Source: Pseudorhodoferax sp. Leaf267
GTDB taxonomy: Bacteria > Pseudomonadota > Gammaproteobacteria > Burkholderiales > Burkholderiaceae_C
Assembly: GCF_001422405.1 (NCBI RefSeq)
Contig: NZ_LMMV01000001.1
Location: 125,275 to 189,274, forward strand
Length of the DNA stretch: 64,000 bases
Direction: 5' to 3'
Part shown: positions 28,857 through 38,752 of the stretch, piece by piece
How positions within the stretch are numbered: the stretch's first letter is position 1
How the letters are laid out: every line of letters begins with the position of its first letter
Notes under the pieces: generated by a model
What the model saw: the letters and a program-made list of their open reading frames with translations, nothing else
Told to the model about the DNA's origin: nothing
Database searches by the model: none
Position numbers and translations under genes: made by a program

Positions 28857-29123
28857 ATGATTGCATCCTCCGTCAAGGCTGAGGTCGTCCAGGCCAATGC
28901 ACGCAGCGCTACCGACACTGGTAGCCCCGAAGTCCAGGTCGCGCTGCTGACCGCTCGCATCAACGAATTGACCCCCCACTTCAAGACCCACGCCAAGGAC
29001 CACCACGGCCGTCGCGGTCTGCTGCGCATGGTGAGCCGCCGCCGCAAGCTGCTGGACTACCTGAACGCCAAGGACCACGACCGTTACGCGGCCCTGATCG
29101 CCAAGCTCGGACTGCGCAAGTAA
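28857..29123 (+). CDS. rpsO: 30S ribosomal protein S15
   Basis: S15 binds 16S rRNA early in 30S assembly. The 88-residue length is as expected, and the sequence shows [35 protein letters not shown] and [14 protein letters not shown] lies at good spacing before the ATG. It is followed by a strong terminator and then pnp, the usual bacterial rpsO-pnp order. Confidence 0.98.
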   Translation: MIASSVKAEVVQANARSATDTGSPEVQVALLTARINELTPHFKTHAKDHHGRRGLLRMVSRRRKLLDYLNAKDHDRYAALIAKLGLRK

Positions 29124-29142
29124 TTCGCGCACGATGACGTTC

Positions 29143-29191
29143 AAGCGCCTGAGTTGGTTCGCTGGCTCAGGCGCTTTGCACTTGTTTTTTT
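29143..29191 (+). terminator. Rho-independent terminator between rpsO and pnp
   Basis: AAGCGCCTGAG (29143-29153) pairs perfectly with CTCAGGCGCTT (29166-29176), and a seven-T run follows (29185-29191). It lies 20 bases after rpsO. Some readthrough into pnp is likely, as the two genes are usually co-transcribed, but the 200-base gap after it could also hold a pnp promoter. Confidence 0.9.
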
Positions 29192-29389
29192 GAACCAGGT
29201 GTCTGTTCACGAGGTACGCGCTGTGTCATTCCACAAGCCGTTGGCCACTGCGCCGACCGTTTCTGGAATGGCAACGTACTTTCGCAGGCACTGCGACGCG
29301 GCCCGCCACGGGTTGCACTTCACAGGGCGCGCACAGCGCCCGTCCACCGCAGTCGTCGGCACCGCCGGCCTGCCATCAGGAGAAACCAC

Positions 29390-31546
29390 ATGACCATGTT
29401 CAACAAAGTCACCAAGAGCTTCCAGTGGGGTTCCCACGCCGTGCGCATGGAAACCGGCGAGATCGCCCGCCAGTCGACCGGCGCCGTACTGGTCGATATG
29501 GAAGGCACGGTGGTGCTGGCCACCGTCGTTGCCAAGACGCAGGGCAAGCCGGGCCAGGACTTCTTCCCGCTGACCGTCGACTACATCGAGAAGACCTACG
29601 CCGCCGGCAAGATCCCCGGCAGCTTCTTCAAGCGTGAAGGCCGCCCCAGCGAATTCGAAACGTTGACCAGCCGCCTGATCGATCGCCCGATCCGCCCGCT
29701 GTTCCCCGAAGGCTTCTTCAATGAAGTGCAGGTGGTGATCCACACGCTGTCGCTGAACCCCGAGGTCGACGCCGACATTGCCGCGCTGATCGCATCGAGC
29801 GCCGCGCTTTCCGTGAGCGGCATCCCGTTCGCCGGCCCTATCGGTGCTGCCCGCGTGGGCTACATCAACGGCGAGTACGTGCTGAACCCCGGCCAGACCG
29901 ACCGCAAGAACTCGGTGCTCGACCTGGTCGTGGCCGGCACCGAAGCAGCCGTGCTGATGGTCGAGTCCGAAGCCCAGCAGCTCAGCGAAGAAATCATGCT
30001 GGGTGGCGTGGTGTTCGGCCATGACCAGGCGCGCATCGCTATCGAAGCCATCCACGAACTGGTGCGTGATGCCGGCAAGCCCGTGTGGGACTGGCAGGCC
30101 CCGGCGCGCGACGAGTCGCTGATCGCCAAGGTCGAAGCCCTGGGCGGCGACAAGCTGCGCGCGGCCTACCAGATCCGCAACAAGCAGTCGCGCACGCAGG
30201 CCACGAAGGCCGCCTACGCCGACGTGCTGTCCGGCCTGAAGGCCGAGGGCGTGGAGTTCGACAGCGTCAAGGTCGAAGGCCTGCTGTTCGACATCGAAGC
30301 CGGCATCGTGCGTGGCCAGATCCTGGCGGGCGAGCCCCGCATCGACGGCCGCGACACGCGCACCGTGCGCCCCATCGAGATCCGCAACAGCGTGCTGCCG
30401 CGCACGCACGGCTCGGCGCTGTTCACGCGCGGCGAGACGCAGGCGCTGGTCGTCACGACCCTGGGCACCGAGCGCGATGCGCAACGCATCGACGCACTGT
30501 CCGGCGACTTCGAAGACCGCTTCATGCTGCACTACAACATGCCTCCGTTCGCCACTGGCGAAACGGGCCGTGTCGGCAGCCCCAAGCGCCGCGAAATCGG
30601 CCACGGCCGCCTGGCCAAGCGCGCCTTGGTCGCCGTGCTGCCGACCAAGGAAGACTTCCCGTACACCGTGCGTGTGGTCAGCGAAATCACCGAGTCCAAC
30701 GGCTCCTCGTCGATGGCCTCGGTCTGCGGCGGCTGCCTGTCGATGATGGACGCGGGCGTGCCGCTGAAGGCGCACGTGGCAGGCATCGCCATGGGGCTGA
30801 TCAAGGACGGCAACCGCTTCGCCGTGTTGACCGACATCCTGGGCGACGAGGATCACCTGGGCGACATGGACTTCAAGGTGGCGGGCACGACCAATGGCGT
30901 GACGGCACTGCAGATGGACATCAAGATCCAGGGCATCACCAAGGAAATCATGCAGGTCGCGCTGGCCCAGGCCAAGGAGGCCCGCATGCACATCCTGTCC
31001 AAGATGCAGGAAGCCATGGGCGAGGCCAAGACCGAGGTCTCCAGCTTCGCACCGCGCCTGTTCACGATGAAGATCAACCCCGAGAAGATCCGCGACGTGA
31101 TCGGCAAGGGCGGCTCCGTGATCCGTGCGCTGACCGAAGAGACCGGCACGCAGATCAACATCGAGGAAGACGGCACGATCACGATCGCGTCCAGCGATCC
31201 GGCCAAGGCCGAGGAAGCCAAGCGCCGCATCGAGCAGATCACGGCGGAGGTCGAGATCGGCAAGGTGTACGAAGGTCCGGTCACCAAGATCCTGGACTTC
31301 GGCGCGCTGATCAACCTGCTGCCCGGCAAGGACGGCCTGCTGCACATCAGCCAGATCGCGCACGAGCGCGTGGAGAAGGTGACCGACTACCTGAGCGAAG
31401 GCCAGATCGTCAAGGTCAAGGTGCTGGAGACGGACGAGAAGGGCCGCGTGAAGCTGTCGATGAAGGCATTGCTGGACCGCAATGCGCCGAGCGCGCAGGC
31501 ACCTAGCGCAGCGCCGGTGGACCAGTCGCAAGGCCAGCCGAGCTGA
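29390..31546 (+). CDS. pnp: Polyribonucleotide nucleotidyltransferase
   Basis: PNPase degrades RNA 3' to 5' by phosphorolysis and is a degradosome and exosome-like trimer. The 718 residues hold two RNase PH domains, an alpha-helical linker, a KH domain ([20 protein letters not shown], about 565-620) and an S1 domain ([20 protein letters not shown], about 625-695). ATG at 29390 follows CAGGAGAAACC; an ATG at 29396 is the only close alternative. The C-terminal Pro/Gln/Ser tail is short. Confidence 0.98.
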   Translation: MTMFNKVTKSFQWGSHAVRMETGEIARQSTGAVLVDMEGTVVLATVVAKTQGKPGQDFFPLTVDYIEKTYAAGKIPGSFFKREGRPSEFETLTSRLIDRPIRPLFPEGFFNEVQVVIHTLSLNPEVDADIAALIASSAALSVSGIPFAGPIGAARVGYINGEYVLNPGQTDRKNSVLDLVVAGTEAAVLMVESEAQQLSEEIMLGGVVFGHDQARIAIEAIHELVRDAGKPVWDWQAPARDESLIAKVEALGGDKLRAAYQIRNKQSRTQATKAAYADVLSGLKAEGVEFDSVKVEGLLFDIEAGIVRGQILAGEPRIDGRDTRTVRPIEIRNSVLPRTHGSALFTRGETQALVVTTLGTERDAQRIDALSGDFEDRFMLHYNMPPFATGETGRVGSPKRREIGHGRLAKRALVAVLPTKEDFPYTVRVVSEITESNGSSSMASVCGGCLSMMDAGVPLKAHVAGIAMGLIKDGNRFAVLTDILGDEDHLGDMDFKVAGTTNGVTALQMDIKIQGITKEIMQVALAQAKEARMHILSKMQEAMGEAKTEVSSFAPRLFTMKINPEKIRDVIGKGGSVIRALTEETGTQINIEEDGTITIASSDPAKAEEAKRRIEQITAEVEIGKVYEGPVTKILDFGALINLLPGKDGLLHISQIAHERVEKVTDYLSEGQIVKVKVLETDEKGRVKLSMKALLDRNAPSAQAPSAAPVDQSQGQPS

Positions 31547-31557
31547 GCCACACCCGG

Positions 31558-31599
31558 GGCCGGCGTGCCGGTGAGGCGTTCGCCTCGCGGTCGCCGGCC
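31558..31599 (+). terminator. Nested hairpin between pnp and the quinone oxidoreductase gene
   Basis: GGCCGGCG (31558-31565) pairs with CGCCGGCC (31592-31599), and inside it GAGGC (31573-31577) pairs with GCCTC (31582-31586). There is no T-run. It may act as a weak terminator or an RNase barrier that protects the pnp mRNA 3' end. Confidence 0.4.
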
Positions 31600-31631
31600 A
31601 GCCATTCGAGTCGAACTTCTCGGGACCAGCG

Positions 31632-32618
31632 ATGAAAGCAATCGAAATCACCTCCTACGGTGCGCCTGAGGTGCTGCAGTTGTGCGAGCGGCCGGACCCC
31701 GTGGCGGGCGAGGGTGAGCTGCTCGTGCGCGTGCGCGCGAGCGGCGTGAACCGGCCCGACGTGCTGCAGCGCACCGGCAATTACCCCGTGCCACCCGCCG
31801 CGTCGGATCTGCCAGGCCTGGAGATCGCGGGCGTCATCGAGTCCGGTGACGTGGATGCCATGCGCGCTGCGGGCCTGCAGGTCGGGGACCGTGTCTGCGC
31901 TCTGGTGGCGGGGGGTGGCTATGCAGAGGTGTGCGTGGTGCCCGTGGGCCAGTGCCTGCCGACACCTGCCGGGCTCAGCGACGAAGAGGCCGCCTCGCTG
32001 CCCGAGACGCTGTTCACGGTCTGGAGCAATGTCTTCGACCGCGGACGCCTGCAGGCCGGCGAGACTTTCCTGGTGCAGGGCGGTACCAGCGGCATCGGCG
32101 TGACCGCGATCCAGCTGGCCAAAGCCATGGGCGCGCGTGTGATCGCCACGGCCGGCAGCGACGAGAAGTGCGCAGCCTGCCTCGCGCTCGGAGCCGATCA
32201 CGCCATCAACTACAAGACCGCCGATTTCGCAGAAGAGGCGCGCAAGCTCACAGGCGACAAGGGCGTGGACGTGATTCTGGACATGGTCGCGGGGGCCTAC
32301 GTGGCACGCGAGATCAGCTGCCTGGCCGAAGACGGCCGGCTGGTCATCATCGCTGTGCAGGGCGGCACCAAGGCCGAGATCAATGCGGGCCTGGTGCTGC
32401 GGCGCCGGCTGACGGTGACCGGTTCCACCCTGCGTCCGCGGCCGGTGGCGTTCAAGGCGGCGATTGCGCAATCGCTGCGCCGCTTCGTGTGGCCGCTGAT
32501 CGAGGCGGGCGGTGTCAAGCCCGTGATCCACAGCCGTTTTCCTGCTGCGCAGGCGGCCGAGGCCCACACGCTGATGGAGTCCAACCAGCACATCGGCAAG
32601 ATCGTTCTGACCTGGTGA
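31632..32618 (+). CDS. NAD(P)H quinone oxidoreductase (zeta-crystallin/PIG3 type)
   Basis: The 328-residue medium-chain dehydrogenase/reductase has the GroES-like N-terminal domain ([20 protein letters not shown]) and a nucleotide-binding segment ([20 protein letters not shown], about 146-165). It lacks the zinc ligands of alcohol dehydrogenases, as expected for quinone oxidoreductases. It should reduce a quinone with NADPH. It stops 5 bases before tpiA and shares an operon with it. Confidence 0.9.
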   Translation: MKAIEITSYGAPEVLQLCERPDPVAGEGELLVRVRASGVNRPDVLQRTGNYPVPPAASDLPGLEIAGVIESGDVDAMRAAGLQVGDRVCALVAGGGYAEVCVVPVGQCLPTPAGLSDEEAASLPETLFTVWSNVFDRGRLQAGETFLVQGGTSGIGVTAIQLAKAMGARVIATAGSDEKCAACLALGADHAINYKTADFAEEARKLTGDKGVDVILDMVAGAYVAREISCLAEDGRLVIIAVQGGTKAEINAGLVLRRRLTVTGSTLRPRPVAFKAAIAQSLRRFVWPLIEAGGVKPVIHSRFPAAQAAEAHTLMESNQHIGKIVLTW

Positions 32619-32623
32619 ACACG

Positions 32624-33370
32624 ATGAAGCAACTGATTGCAGGCAACTGGAAGATGAACGCCAGCCTGGCTGGCAGCGAAACCCTGGTCCGCAGCGTGCT
32701 GGACGGCCTGAAGACTGCACCGGTGTGTGACGTGGCCGTCTGCGTGCCTGCGCCCTACCTGGCGGCGGCGCAAAGGTGGCTGGCAGGGCAGGGTGCAGTG
32801 CACCTCGGCGCGCAGGATGTGTCGCAGCATGCGTCCGGTGCTTACACGGGTGAAGTCAGTGCCGACATGCTGCGCGAATTCGGCGTGCGCTACGCCATCG
32901 TCGGCCATTCGGAACGTCGCCAGTACCACGGCGAAGACGATGCCGCCGTAGCCGTGAAGGCGCAGCGTGCCCTGGCCGCCGGCATCACGCCCATCGTCTG
33001 CGTCGGCGAGACGCTGGCCGAGCGCGACGGCGGGCATACGGAGGAAGTCGTGCGGCGCCAGCTGGCGGCTGTCGTGCACCTGAATGGTCATTGCATCACC
33101 GAAATCGTGGTGGCCTATGAGCCCGTGTGGGCCATCGGCACCGGCAAGACCGCGACGCCTGAGCAGGCGCAACAGGTCCATGCCGTGCTGCGCAAGCAGC
33201 TGGAGGCGGCCAGCGCCCACGCAGACCGCATCCCGCTGCTGTATGGCGGCAGCATGAACGCGGCCAATGCGGCGTCCCTGCTGGCGCAACCGGACATCAA
33301 CGGCGGCCTGGTCGGCGGTGCAGCGCTGAAGGCTGCGGATTTTCTGGCCATCGTGGCCGCTGCGCGTTGA
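32624..33370 (+). CDS. tpiA: Triosephosphate isomerase
   Basis: TpiA interconverts dihydroxyacetone phosphate and glyceraldehyde 3-phosphate. The 248 residues show GNWKMN (Lys10), the electrophile His95 in VGHSERR and the catalytic base Glu166 in [11 protein letters not shown], with the phosphate loop [11 protein letters not shown] near the end. ATG at 32624 keeps the family N-terminus ([12 protein letters not shown]). It precedes secG by 38 bases. Confidence 0.98.
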   Translation: MKQLIAGNWKMNASLAGSETLVRSVLDGLKTAPVCDVAVCVPAPYLAAAQRWLAGQGAVHLGAQDVSQHASGAYTGEVSADMLREFGVRYAIVGHSERRQYHGEDDAAVAVKAQRALAAGITPIVCVGETLAERDGGHTEEVVRRQLAAVVHLNGHCITEIVVAYEPVWAIGTGKTATPEQAQQVHAVLRKQLEAASAHADRIPLLYGGSMNAANAASLLAQPDINGGLVGGAALKAADFLAIVAAAR

Positions 33371-33408
33371 AGAGCGGCGCGCGCAACTGATTTCAGGAGT
33401 ATTTCGAG

Positions 33409-33813
33409 ATGAACGTTTTGTTGACTGTCGTGCTGGCGGTGCAGATGCTGTCGGCGCTGGGCATGATCGGCCTGATCCTGGTGCAGCACGGCAAGGGCGC
33501 CGATATGGGGGCGGCATTCGGCAGCGGCGGCGCCGGCAGTCTGTTTGGTGCCAGCGGCAGTGCCAACTTCCTGTCGCGCACCACTTCCGTGCTTGCCGTC
33601 TTGTTTTTCGTGTGCACGCTGGCGCTGGCCTATTTCGGCAATGCGCGCCCTGCCAGTTCCGGTAGCGTGCTGGAGCGCGCCGTGACCGCGCCGACGGAGG
33701 CACCGACACCGGCTTCGCAGATTCCTTCGGGCGGCACATCGGCACCCCCGGCGGCCGCACCGGCGGCACCTGTGGTCCCCGCTTCCGGTGCGGGCCAGAT
33801 TCCGACGAAGTGA
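33409..33813 (+). CDS. secG: Protein translocase subunit SecG
   Basis: SecG is the small stimulatory subunit of the SecYEG channel. The 134-residue protein has two membrane spans (about 3-22 and 57-76) with the family segment VQHGKGADMGAAFGSGGAGS between. A Pro/Ala/Thr-rich C-terminal tail of about 50 residues follows, as is common in Burkholderiales. A SD (AGGAG) precedes the ATG. The neighbours tpiA and tRNA-Leu are the standard ones. Confidence 0.95.
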   Translation: MNVLLTVVLAVQMLSALGMIGLILVQHGKGADMGAAFGSGGAGSLFGASGSANFLSRTTSVLAVLFFVCTLALAYFGNARPASSGSVLERAVTAPTEAPTPASQIPSGGTSAPPAAAPAAPVVPASGAGQIPTK

Positions 33814-33965
33814 TCCGGGCCCGCGCTCGAGCGGCGCGGTGCCAAATTTCCCTCGAAAGCGCCAGGAACCCTCGGCGTTTCAGGGTAAACTCGAATGCTG
33901 TCTGGAAAGCCAAAAGCCTAGTTGAAATCAACGAAGCTCCTCATGCCATCCAGGCACGAAAAACC

Positions 33966-34050
33966 GCCGTCGTGGTGAAATTGGTAGACACGCTATCTTG
34001 AGGGGGTAGTGGCGAAAGCTGTGCGAGTTCGAGTCTCGCCGACGGCACCA
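33966..34050 (+). tRNA. tRNA-Leu (GAG)
   Basis: An 85-base tRNA with encoded CCA. Acceptor GCCGTCG (33966-33972) pairs with CGACGGC (34040-34046), then ACCA. The D-arm region contains AAATTGGTAGAC, the anticodon stem CTATC/GGTAG encloses TTGAGGG with anticodon GAG (34000-34002), a long variable arm follows as in all tRNA-Leu, and GTTCGAGTC marks the T loop. It reads CUC and CUU leucine codons. Confidence 0.95.
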
Positions 34051-34059
34051 ACTAAGAGT

Positions 34060-34084
34060 CGGCATGCAACCTGCGTGCGTGCCG
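34060..34084 (+). other. Hairpin between tRNA-Leu and nuoA
   Basis: CGGCATGC (34060-34067) pairs with GCGTGCCG (34077-34084) with one G-U wobble, 10 bases after the tRNA. No T-run follows. With no promoter-like sequence in this 60-base gap, transcription of nuo probably comes from upstream of the tRNA, and this stem may mark processing or attenuation. Confidence 0.35.
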
Positions 34085-34110
34085 GCGAAAGCGGTGAAGA
34101 AGCCCTTCAG

Positions 34111-34470
34111 ATGAACCTCGACCAATACCTCCCAGTCCTTTTGTTCATCCTGGTGGGTATTGGTGTAGGCATCGCACCGCAGGTCCTGGGCTATATCCTC
34201 GGCCCGAACCGGCCCGATGCGGCCAAAAACTCCCCGTATGAGTGCGGTTTCGAAGCTTTCGAAAACGCGCGCATGAAGTTCGATGTGCGCTACTACTTGG
34301 TCGCCATCCTGTTCATCCTGTTCGACCTCGAAATCGCTTTCCTTTTCCCGTGGGCCGTTGCCCTCAAGGATGTGGGCTTGGTCGGCTTCTGGGCTGTCGT
34401 CGTGTTTCTGGCGATCCTGGTCGTGGGGTTCATCTACGAATGGAAGAAGGGTGCCTTGGACTGGGAGTGA
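34111..34470 (+). CDS. nuoA: NADH-quinone oxidoreductase subunit A
   Basis: NuoA is a three-helix membrane subunit of complex I near the quinone site. The 119 residues show the family segment [23 protein letters not shown]... (loop around residues 40-65) and three hydrophobic spans, ending GALDWE. ATG at 34111 begins [12 protein letters not shown], as in relatives; the upstream codons of this frame lie in the tRNA. First of 14 nuo genes in the same order as in other Burkholderiales. Confidence 0.97.
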   Translation: MNLDQYLPVLLFILVGIGVGIAPQVLGYILGPNRPDAAKNSPYECGFEAFENARMKFDVRYYLVAILFILFDLEIAFLFPWAVALKDVGLVGFWAVVVFLAILVVGFIYEWKKGALDWE

Positions 34471-34497
34471 TCCTGGTGGCGGCAACTGGAGAAAACA

Positions 34498-34980
34498 ATG
34501 GCCATTGAAGGTGTGTTCAAGGAAGGCTTTGTCACGACGTCATACGACGCCGTCGTGAATTGGGCCAAGACCGGCTCGTTGTGGCCCATGACCTTTGGTC
34601 TGGCCTGCTGCGCGGTCGAAATGATGCATGCGGCAGCCGCGCGCTACGACATCGGCCGCTTCGGCGCAGAGGTGTTCCGCGCCAGCCCGCGCCAGTCGGA
34701 CCTGATGATCGTGGCCGGCACGCTGTGCAACAAGATGGCGCCGGCGCTGCGCAAGGTCTACGACCAGATGGCCGAGCCGCGCTGGGTGCTGTCCATGGGC
34801 TCGTGCGCCAATGGCGGCGGCTACTACCACTACAGCTATTCCGTGGTACGGGGTTGCGACCGCATCGTGCCGGTGGATGTTTACGTGCCGGGCTGCCCGC
34901 CGACGGCCGAGGCGTTGATCTACGGGATCATCCAGCTGCAGCAGAAGATCCGTCGCACCCAAACCATCGCCCGCGTCTGA
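34498..34980 (+). CDS. nuoB: NADH-quinone oxidoreductase subunit B
   Basis: NuoB holds cluster N2, the last Fe-S centre before the quinone. The 160-residue sequence has Cys37 and Cys38 (LACCAVEM), Cys103 (GSCANGG) and Cys133 (PGCPPTAE), the four N2 ligands. SD TGGAG precedes the ATG. Confidence 0.98.
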   Translation: MAIEGVFKEGFVTTSYDAVVNWAKTGSLWPMTFGLACCAVEMMHAAAARYDIGRFGAEVFRASPRQSDLMIVAGTLCNKMAPALRKVYDQMAEPRWVLSMGSCANGGGYYHYSYSVVRGCDRIVPVDVYVPGCPPTAEALIYGIIQLQQKIRRTQTIARV

Positions 34981-34987
34981 ACTGCCC

Positions 34988-35596
34988 ATGACTGTTTTTG
35001 CCATCGATCCCGTTGTCCTGAAGGACACCGTGGCCACCGTGCTCGGCGACAAGGTGCACACGCTCAGCCTGGCGCTGGGCGAGGTCACTTTGACGCTGAA
35101 GGCTGCCGACTACTTGGAAGCCATGCAGACCTTGCGCGATGCGCCGGGCTGCAAGTTCGAGCAATTGGTGGACCTGTGCGGCGTGGACTACTCGACCTAC
35201 CGCGATGCCGTGTGGGAAGGCCCGCGCTTTTGCGTCGTGTCCCATTTGCTGTCGGTCAGTCTGAACCAGCGCCTGCGCGTGAAGGTGTTCTGCCCCGACG
35301 ACGACCTGCCATTGCTGCCCTCTGTCATGCACCTGTGGGCCGGCGCGAACTGGTTCGAGCGCGAAGCCTTCGACCTTTACGGCATCCTGTTCGATGGCCA
35401 CATCGACCTGCGCCGCATCCTGACCGACTACGGCTTCATCGGCCATCCATTCCGCAAGGACTTCCCGCTGTCTGGCCATGTCGAGATGCGATACGACGAC
35501 GAACTCAAGCGCGTGGTCTACCAGCCCGTGAGCATCGAGCCGCGCGAAATCACGCCCCGCGTGATCCGCGAAGACAACTACGGCGGCCTGCACTGA
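34988..35596 (+). CDS. nuoC: NADH-quinone oxidoreductase subunit C
   Basis: NuoC (30-kDa subunit) sits in the peripheral arm next to NuoD. The 202 residues show the family signature [19 protein letters not shown] (about 119-137) and the [19 protein letters not shown] stretch. It ends with EDNYGGLH. In this organism nuoC and nuoD are separate genes, one base apart, unlike the fused NuoCD of enterics. Confidence 0.97.
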   Translation: MTVFAIDPVVLKDTVATVLGDKVHTLSLALGEVTLTLKAADYLEAMQTLRDAPGCKFEQLVDLCGVDYSTYRDAVWEGPRFCVVSHLLSVSLNQRLRVKVFCPDDDLPLLPSVMHLWAGANWFEREAFDLYGILFDGHIDLRRILTDYGFIGHPFRKDFPLSGHVEMRYDDELKRVVYQPVSIEPREITPRVIREDNYGGLH

Positions 35597-35597
35597 C

Positions 35598-36851
35598 ATG
35601 GCAGAAATCAAGAACTACACCCTGAATTTCGGCCCGCAGCACCCGGCGGCGCACGGCGTGCTGCGCCTGGTGCTGGAGTTGGACGGCGAGGTCGTGCAAC
35701 GCGCCGACCCCCACATCGGCCTCTTGCACCGTGCCACCGAAAAGCTGGCCGAGAGCAAGACCTTCATCCAGTCGCTGCCCTACATGGACCGTCTCGATTA
35801 CGTGTCCATGATGTGCAACGAGCACGCGTACTGCCTGGCCATCGAGAAGCTGCTGGGCCTGGAAGTGCCCTTGCGCGCGCAGTACATCCGCGTGATGTTC
35901 TCCGAGATCACGCGCATGCTGAACCACTTGATGTGGCTCGGCTCGCATGGCAACGACTGCGGCAGTTCCACCATCCTGATCTACGCGTTCCGCGAGCGCG
36001 AAGACCTGTTCGACATGTACGAGGCCGTGTCCGGCGCGCGCATGCACGCTGCCTATTTCCGTCCGGGCGGCGTGTACCGCGACCTGCCCGACACCATGCC
36101 GCAATACACGGTCAGCAAGATCAAGAACGCCAAGGCGCTGGCGCGCATGAACGAGAACCGTCAGGGGTCCATGCTGGACTTCATCGACGACTTCACCAAG
36201 CGCTTCACGACCTACCTGGGCGAGTACCACACGCTGCTGACCGACAACCGCATCTGGAAGCAGCGCACGGTGGGCATCGGTGTCATGGCGCCCGAGCGCG
36301 CGTTGAACCTGGGCCTCACGGGCCCCATGTTGCGCGGTTCCGGCATCGCCTGGGACCTGCGCAAGAAGCAGCCTTACGACGTCTACGACAAGGTGGACTT
36401 CGACATCCCGGTCGGCAAGACCGGCGACTGCTACGACCGCTACCTGGTCCGCATGGAAGAGCTGGCCCAGTCCAACCGCATCATCAAGCAATGCGTGGAC
36501 TGGCTGCGCGTGAACCCCGGTCCCGTCATCACCGACAACCACAAGGTGGCGGCACCCTCGCGTGAAGGCATGAAGGCGAACATGGAGGAGCTGATCCACC
36601 ACTTCAAGCTCTTCACCGAAGGCTTCCACGTGCCCGAGGGCGAGGCCTATGCCGCCGTCGAGCATCCCAAGGGCGAGTTTGGCATCTACCTCGTCAGCGA
36701 TGGCGCCAACAAGCCCTACCGCCTGAAGATCCGTCCGCCGGGCTTTGTGCACCTGGCTGCGCTCGACGAGATGTCGCGCGGCCACATGATCGCCGACGCC
36801 GTTGCCGTGATCGGCACGCTGGACATCGTGTTCGGAGAGATCGACCGATGA
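35598..36851 (+). CDS. nuoD: NADH-quinone oxidoreductase subunit D
   Basis: NuoD (49-kDa subunit) forms the quinone pocket with NuoB. The 417 residues open [15 protein letters not shown], carrying the quinone-site His motif, and end in the family [19 protein letters not shown]. Its stop overlaps nuoE by ATGA. Confidence 0.98.
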   Translation: MAEIKNYTLNFGPQHPAAHGVLRLVLELDGEVVQRADPHIGLLHRATEKLAESKTFIQSLPYMDRLDYVSMMCNEHAYCLAIEKLLGLEVPLRAQYIRVMFSEITRMLNHLMWLGSHGNDCGSSTILIYAFREREDLFDMYEAVSGARMHAAYFRPGGVYRDLPDTMPQYTVSKIKNAKALARMNENRQGSMLDFIDDFTKRFTTYLGEYHTLLTDNRIWKQRTVGIGVMAPERALNLGLTGPMLRGSGIAWDLRKKQPYDVYDKVDFDIPVGKTGDCYDRYLVRMEELAQSNRIIKQCVDWLRVNPGPVITDNHKVAAPSREGMKANMEELIHHFKLFTEGFHVPEGEAYAAVEHPKGEFGIYLVSDGANKPYRLKIRPPGFVHLAALDEMSRGHMIADAVAVIGTLDIVFGEIDR

Positions 36852-37387
36852 GCTCTGCTCCCCATTCCGCTACCGCGGCGCCTGCACCTGCACTGTCGCA
36901 GCAGACGCTGGACCGTTTCCAGCGTGAGATCGCCAAGTTCCCCTACGAGGGCCGAGCCTCTGCCGTTATGGCCTGCCTGTCGATCGCCCAACAGCAGATC
37001 GGCTACGTGCACCCCGAGCACGAGAAGATCATCGGCGAGCTGCTGGGCATGCCGACGATCGCCGTGCACGAGGTCACGACCTTCTACAACATGTACAACC
37101 AGCAGCCGGTCGGTCGCTTCAAGCTGAACGTCTGCACCAACCTGCCGTGCCAGTTGCGCGACGGTTACACCGCGCTGCACCACCTCGAGAAAAAGCTCGG
37201 CATCACCATGGGCGAGACCACGGCCGACGGCCTGTTCACGCTGCAGCAGAGCGAGTGCCTGGGCGCTTGCGCCGATTCGCCGGTGATGCTGGTCAACGAC
37301 CGCACCATGTGCAGCTTCATGAGCAACGAGAAGCTCGACCAGCTGGTGGACGGGCTGCGTACCGCAGCTACATCGGAGGGCAAGTGA
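36848..37387 (+). CDS. nuoE: NADH-quinone oxidoreductase subunit E
   Basis: NuoE (24-kDa subunit) carries the [2Fe-2S] cluster N1a. The 179 residues show the four ligands in VCTNLPCQL and [11 protein letters not shown]. It starts in the nuoD stop (ATGA) and its TGA shares a base with the nuoF ATG. The N-terminus has a short Ala/Pro-rich lead. Confidence 0.96.
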   Translation: MSSAPHSATAAPAPALSQQTLDRFQREIAKFPYEGRASAVMACLSIAQQQIGYVHPEHEKIIGELLGMPTIAVHEVTTFYNMYNQQPVGRFKLNVCTNLPCQLRDGYTALHHLEKKLGITMGETTADGLFTLQQSECLGACADSPVMLVNDRTMCSFMSNEKLDQLVDGLRTAATSEGK

Positions 37388-38736
37388 TGAACGCCGATCA
37401 AGTGCTATCGCAGTTCGCCGCCACTGGCGTGCAGACCTGCTTCCATGGCCGCCACATCAGCCCGCAGATTTATGCGGACCTGAACGGCAGCAACTGGCGC
37501 CTGAAGGACTACGAGGCGCGCGGCGGCTACCAGGCACTGAGGAAAATCCTCGGCATCGATGGTGCTGACGCGATGACGCAGGACCAAGTCATCGCCACCG
37601 TCAAGGAGTCGGCATTGCGCGGCCGCGGCGGCGCGGGCTTTCCGAGTGGGCTGAAGTGGAGCTTCATGCCCCGCCAGTTCCCGGGCCAGAAGTACCTGGT
37701 CTGCAACTCGGACGAGGGCGAGCCCGGCACCTGCAAGGACCGGGACATCATGATGTACAACCCGCACATCGTGATCGAGGGCATGATCATCGCGGCCTAC
37801 GCGATGGGCATCACGGTCGGCTACAACTACATCCACGGCGAGATCTTCCAGGTCTACGAGCGCTTCGAGGAGGCCCTCGAAGAGGCCCGCGCAGCTGGCT
37901 ACCTGGGCGACAAGATTCTTGGCAGCGGCTTCAGCTTCCAGCTGCATGCCTCGCACGGCTTCGGCGCCTACATCTGCGGCGAAGAAACGGCGCTGCTCGA
38001 ATCGCTGGAAGGCAAGAAGGGCCAGCCGCGCTTCAAGCCGCCGTTTCCGGCCAGCTTCGGCCTGTACGGCAAGCCGACCACGATCAACAACACCGAGACC
38101 TTCGCGGCGGTGCCATGGATCATCCGCAATGGCGGCCAGGCCTATCTGGAATGCGGAAAGCCGAACAACGGCGGCACCAAGATCTACTCGGTCTCGGGCG
38201 ACGTCGAGATGCCGGGCAACTTCGAGATCCCCATGGGCACGCCGTTCACCAAGCTGCTGGAGCTTGCCGGTGGCGTGCGCAAGGGCCGCACGCTGAAGGC
38301 CGTGATCCCGGGCGGTTCGTCCTCGCCGGTGCTGCCGGCCGCGATCATGAACGAGTGCACGATGGACTACGACTCCATCGCCAAGGCCGGCTCGATGCTG
38401 GGCTCGGGCGCCGTCATCGTGATGGACGACAGCCGCTGCATGGTCGAGTCTCTGAAGCGGCTGTCCTACTTCTACATGCACGAGTCCTGCGGCCAGTGCA
38501 CGCCCTGCCGTGAAGGCACGGGCTGGCTCTGGCGCCTGGTCGACAAGGTGCACCGCGGCCAAGGCAAGTCCAGCGACATGGACCTGTTGAACTCGCTGGC
38601 CGACAACATCCAGGGCCGCACCATCTGTGCGCTGGGCGATGCGGCGGCGATGCCGGTGCGCGCCATGATCAAGCACTTCAGGCACGAGTTCGAAGCCATG
38701 ATCCCCAAGACTGCGGCCGTGGCGGCGCAGGCCTGA
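37387..38736 (+). CDS. nuoF: NADH-quinone oxidoreductase subunit F
   Basis: NuoF (51-kDa subunit) binds NADH, FMN and [4Fe-4S] cluster N3. The 449-residue protein has the NADH/FMN loop [13 protein letters not shown] (about 80-92) and the cluster motif [11 protein letters not shown] (about 365-375). ATG at 37387 shares its A with the nuoE stop. Confidence 0.98.
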   Translation: MNADQVLSQFAATGVQTCFHGRHISPQIYADLNGSNWRLKDYEARGGYQALRKILGIDGADAMTQDQVIATVKESALRGRGGAGFPSGLKWSFMPRQFPGQKYLVCNSDEGEPGTCKDRDIMMYNPHIVIEGMIIAAYAMGITVGYNYIHGEIFQVYERFEEALEEARAAGYLGDKILGSGFSFQLHASHGFGAYICGEETALLESLEGKKGQPRFKPPFPASFGLYGKPTTINNTETFAAVPWIIRNGGQAYLECGKPNNGGTKIYSVSGDVEMPGNFEIPMGTPFTKLLELAGGVRKGRTLKAVIPGGSSSPVLPAAIMNECTMDYDSIAKAGSMLGSGAVIVMDDSRCMVESLKRLSYFYMHESCGQCTPCREGTGWLWRLVDKVHRGQGKSSDMDLLNSLADNIQGRTICALGDAAAMPVRAMIKHFRHEFEAMIPKTAAVAAQA

Positions 38737-38752
38737 AAGAGAAGCATCCGAT

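Noticed and set aside
29154-29393. A 79-codon frame between rpsO and pnp
   Set aside because: It starts inside the rpsO terminator, has no ribosome site, and its composition looks random. I treat the gap as leader and terminator only.
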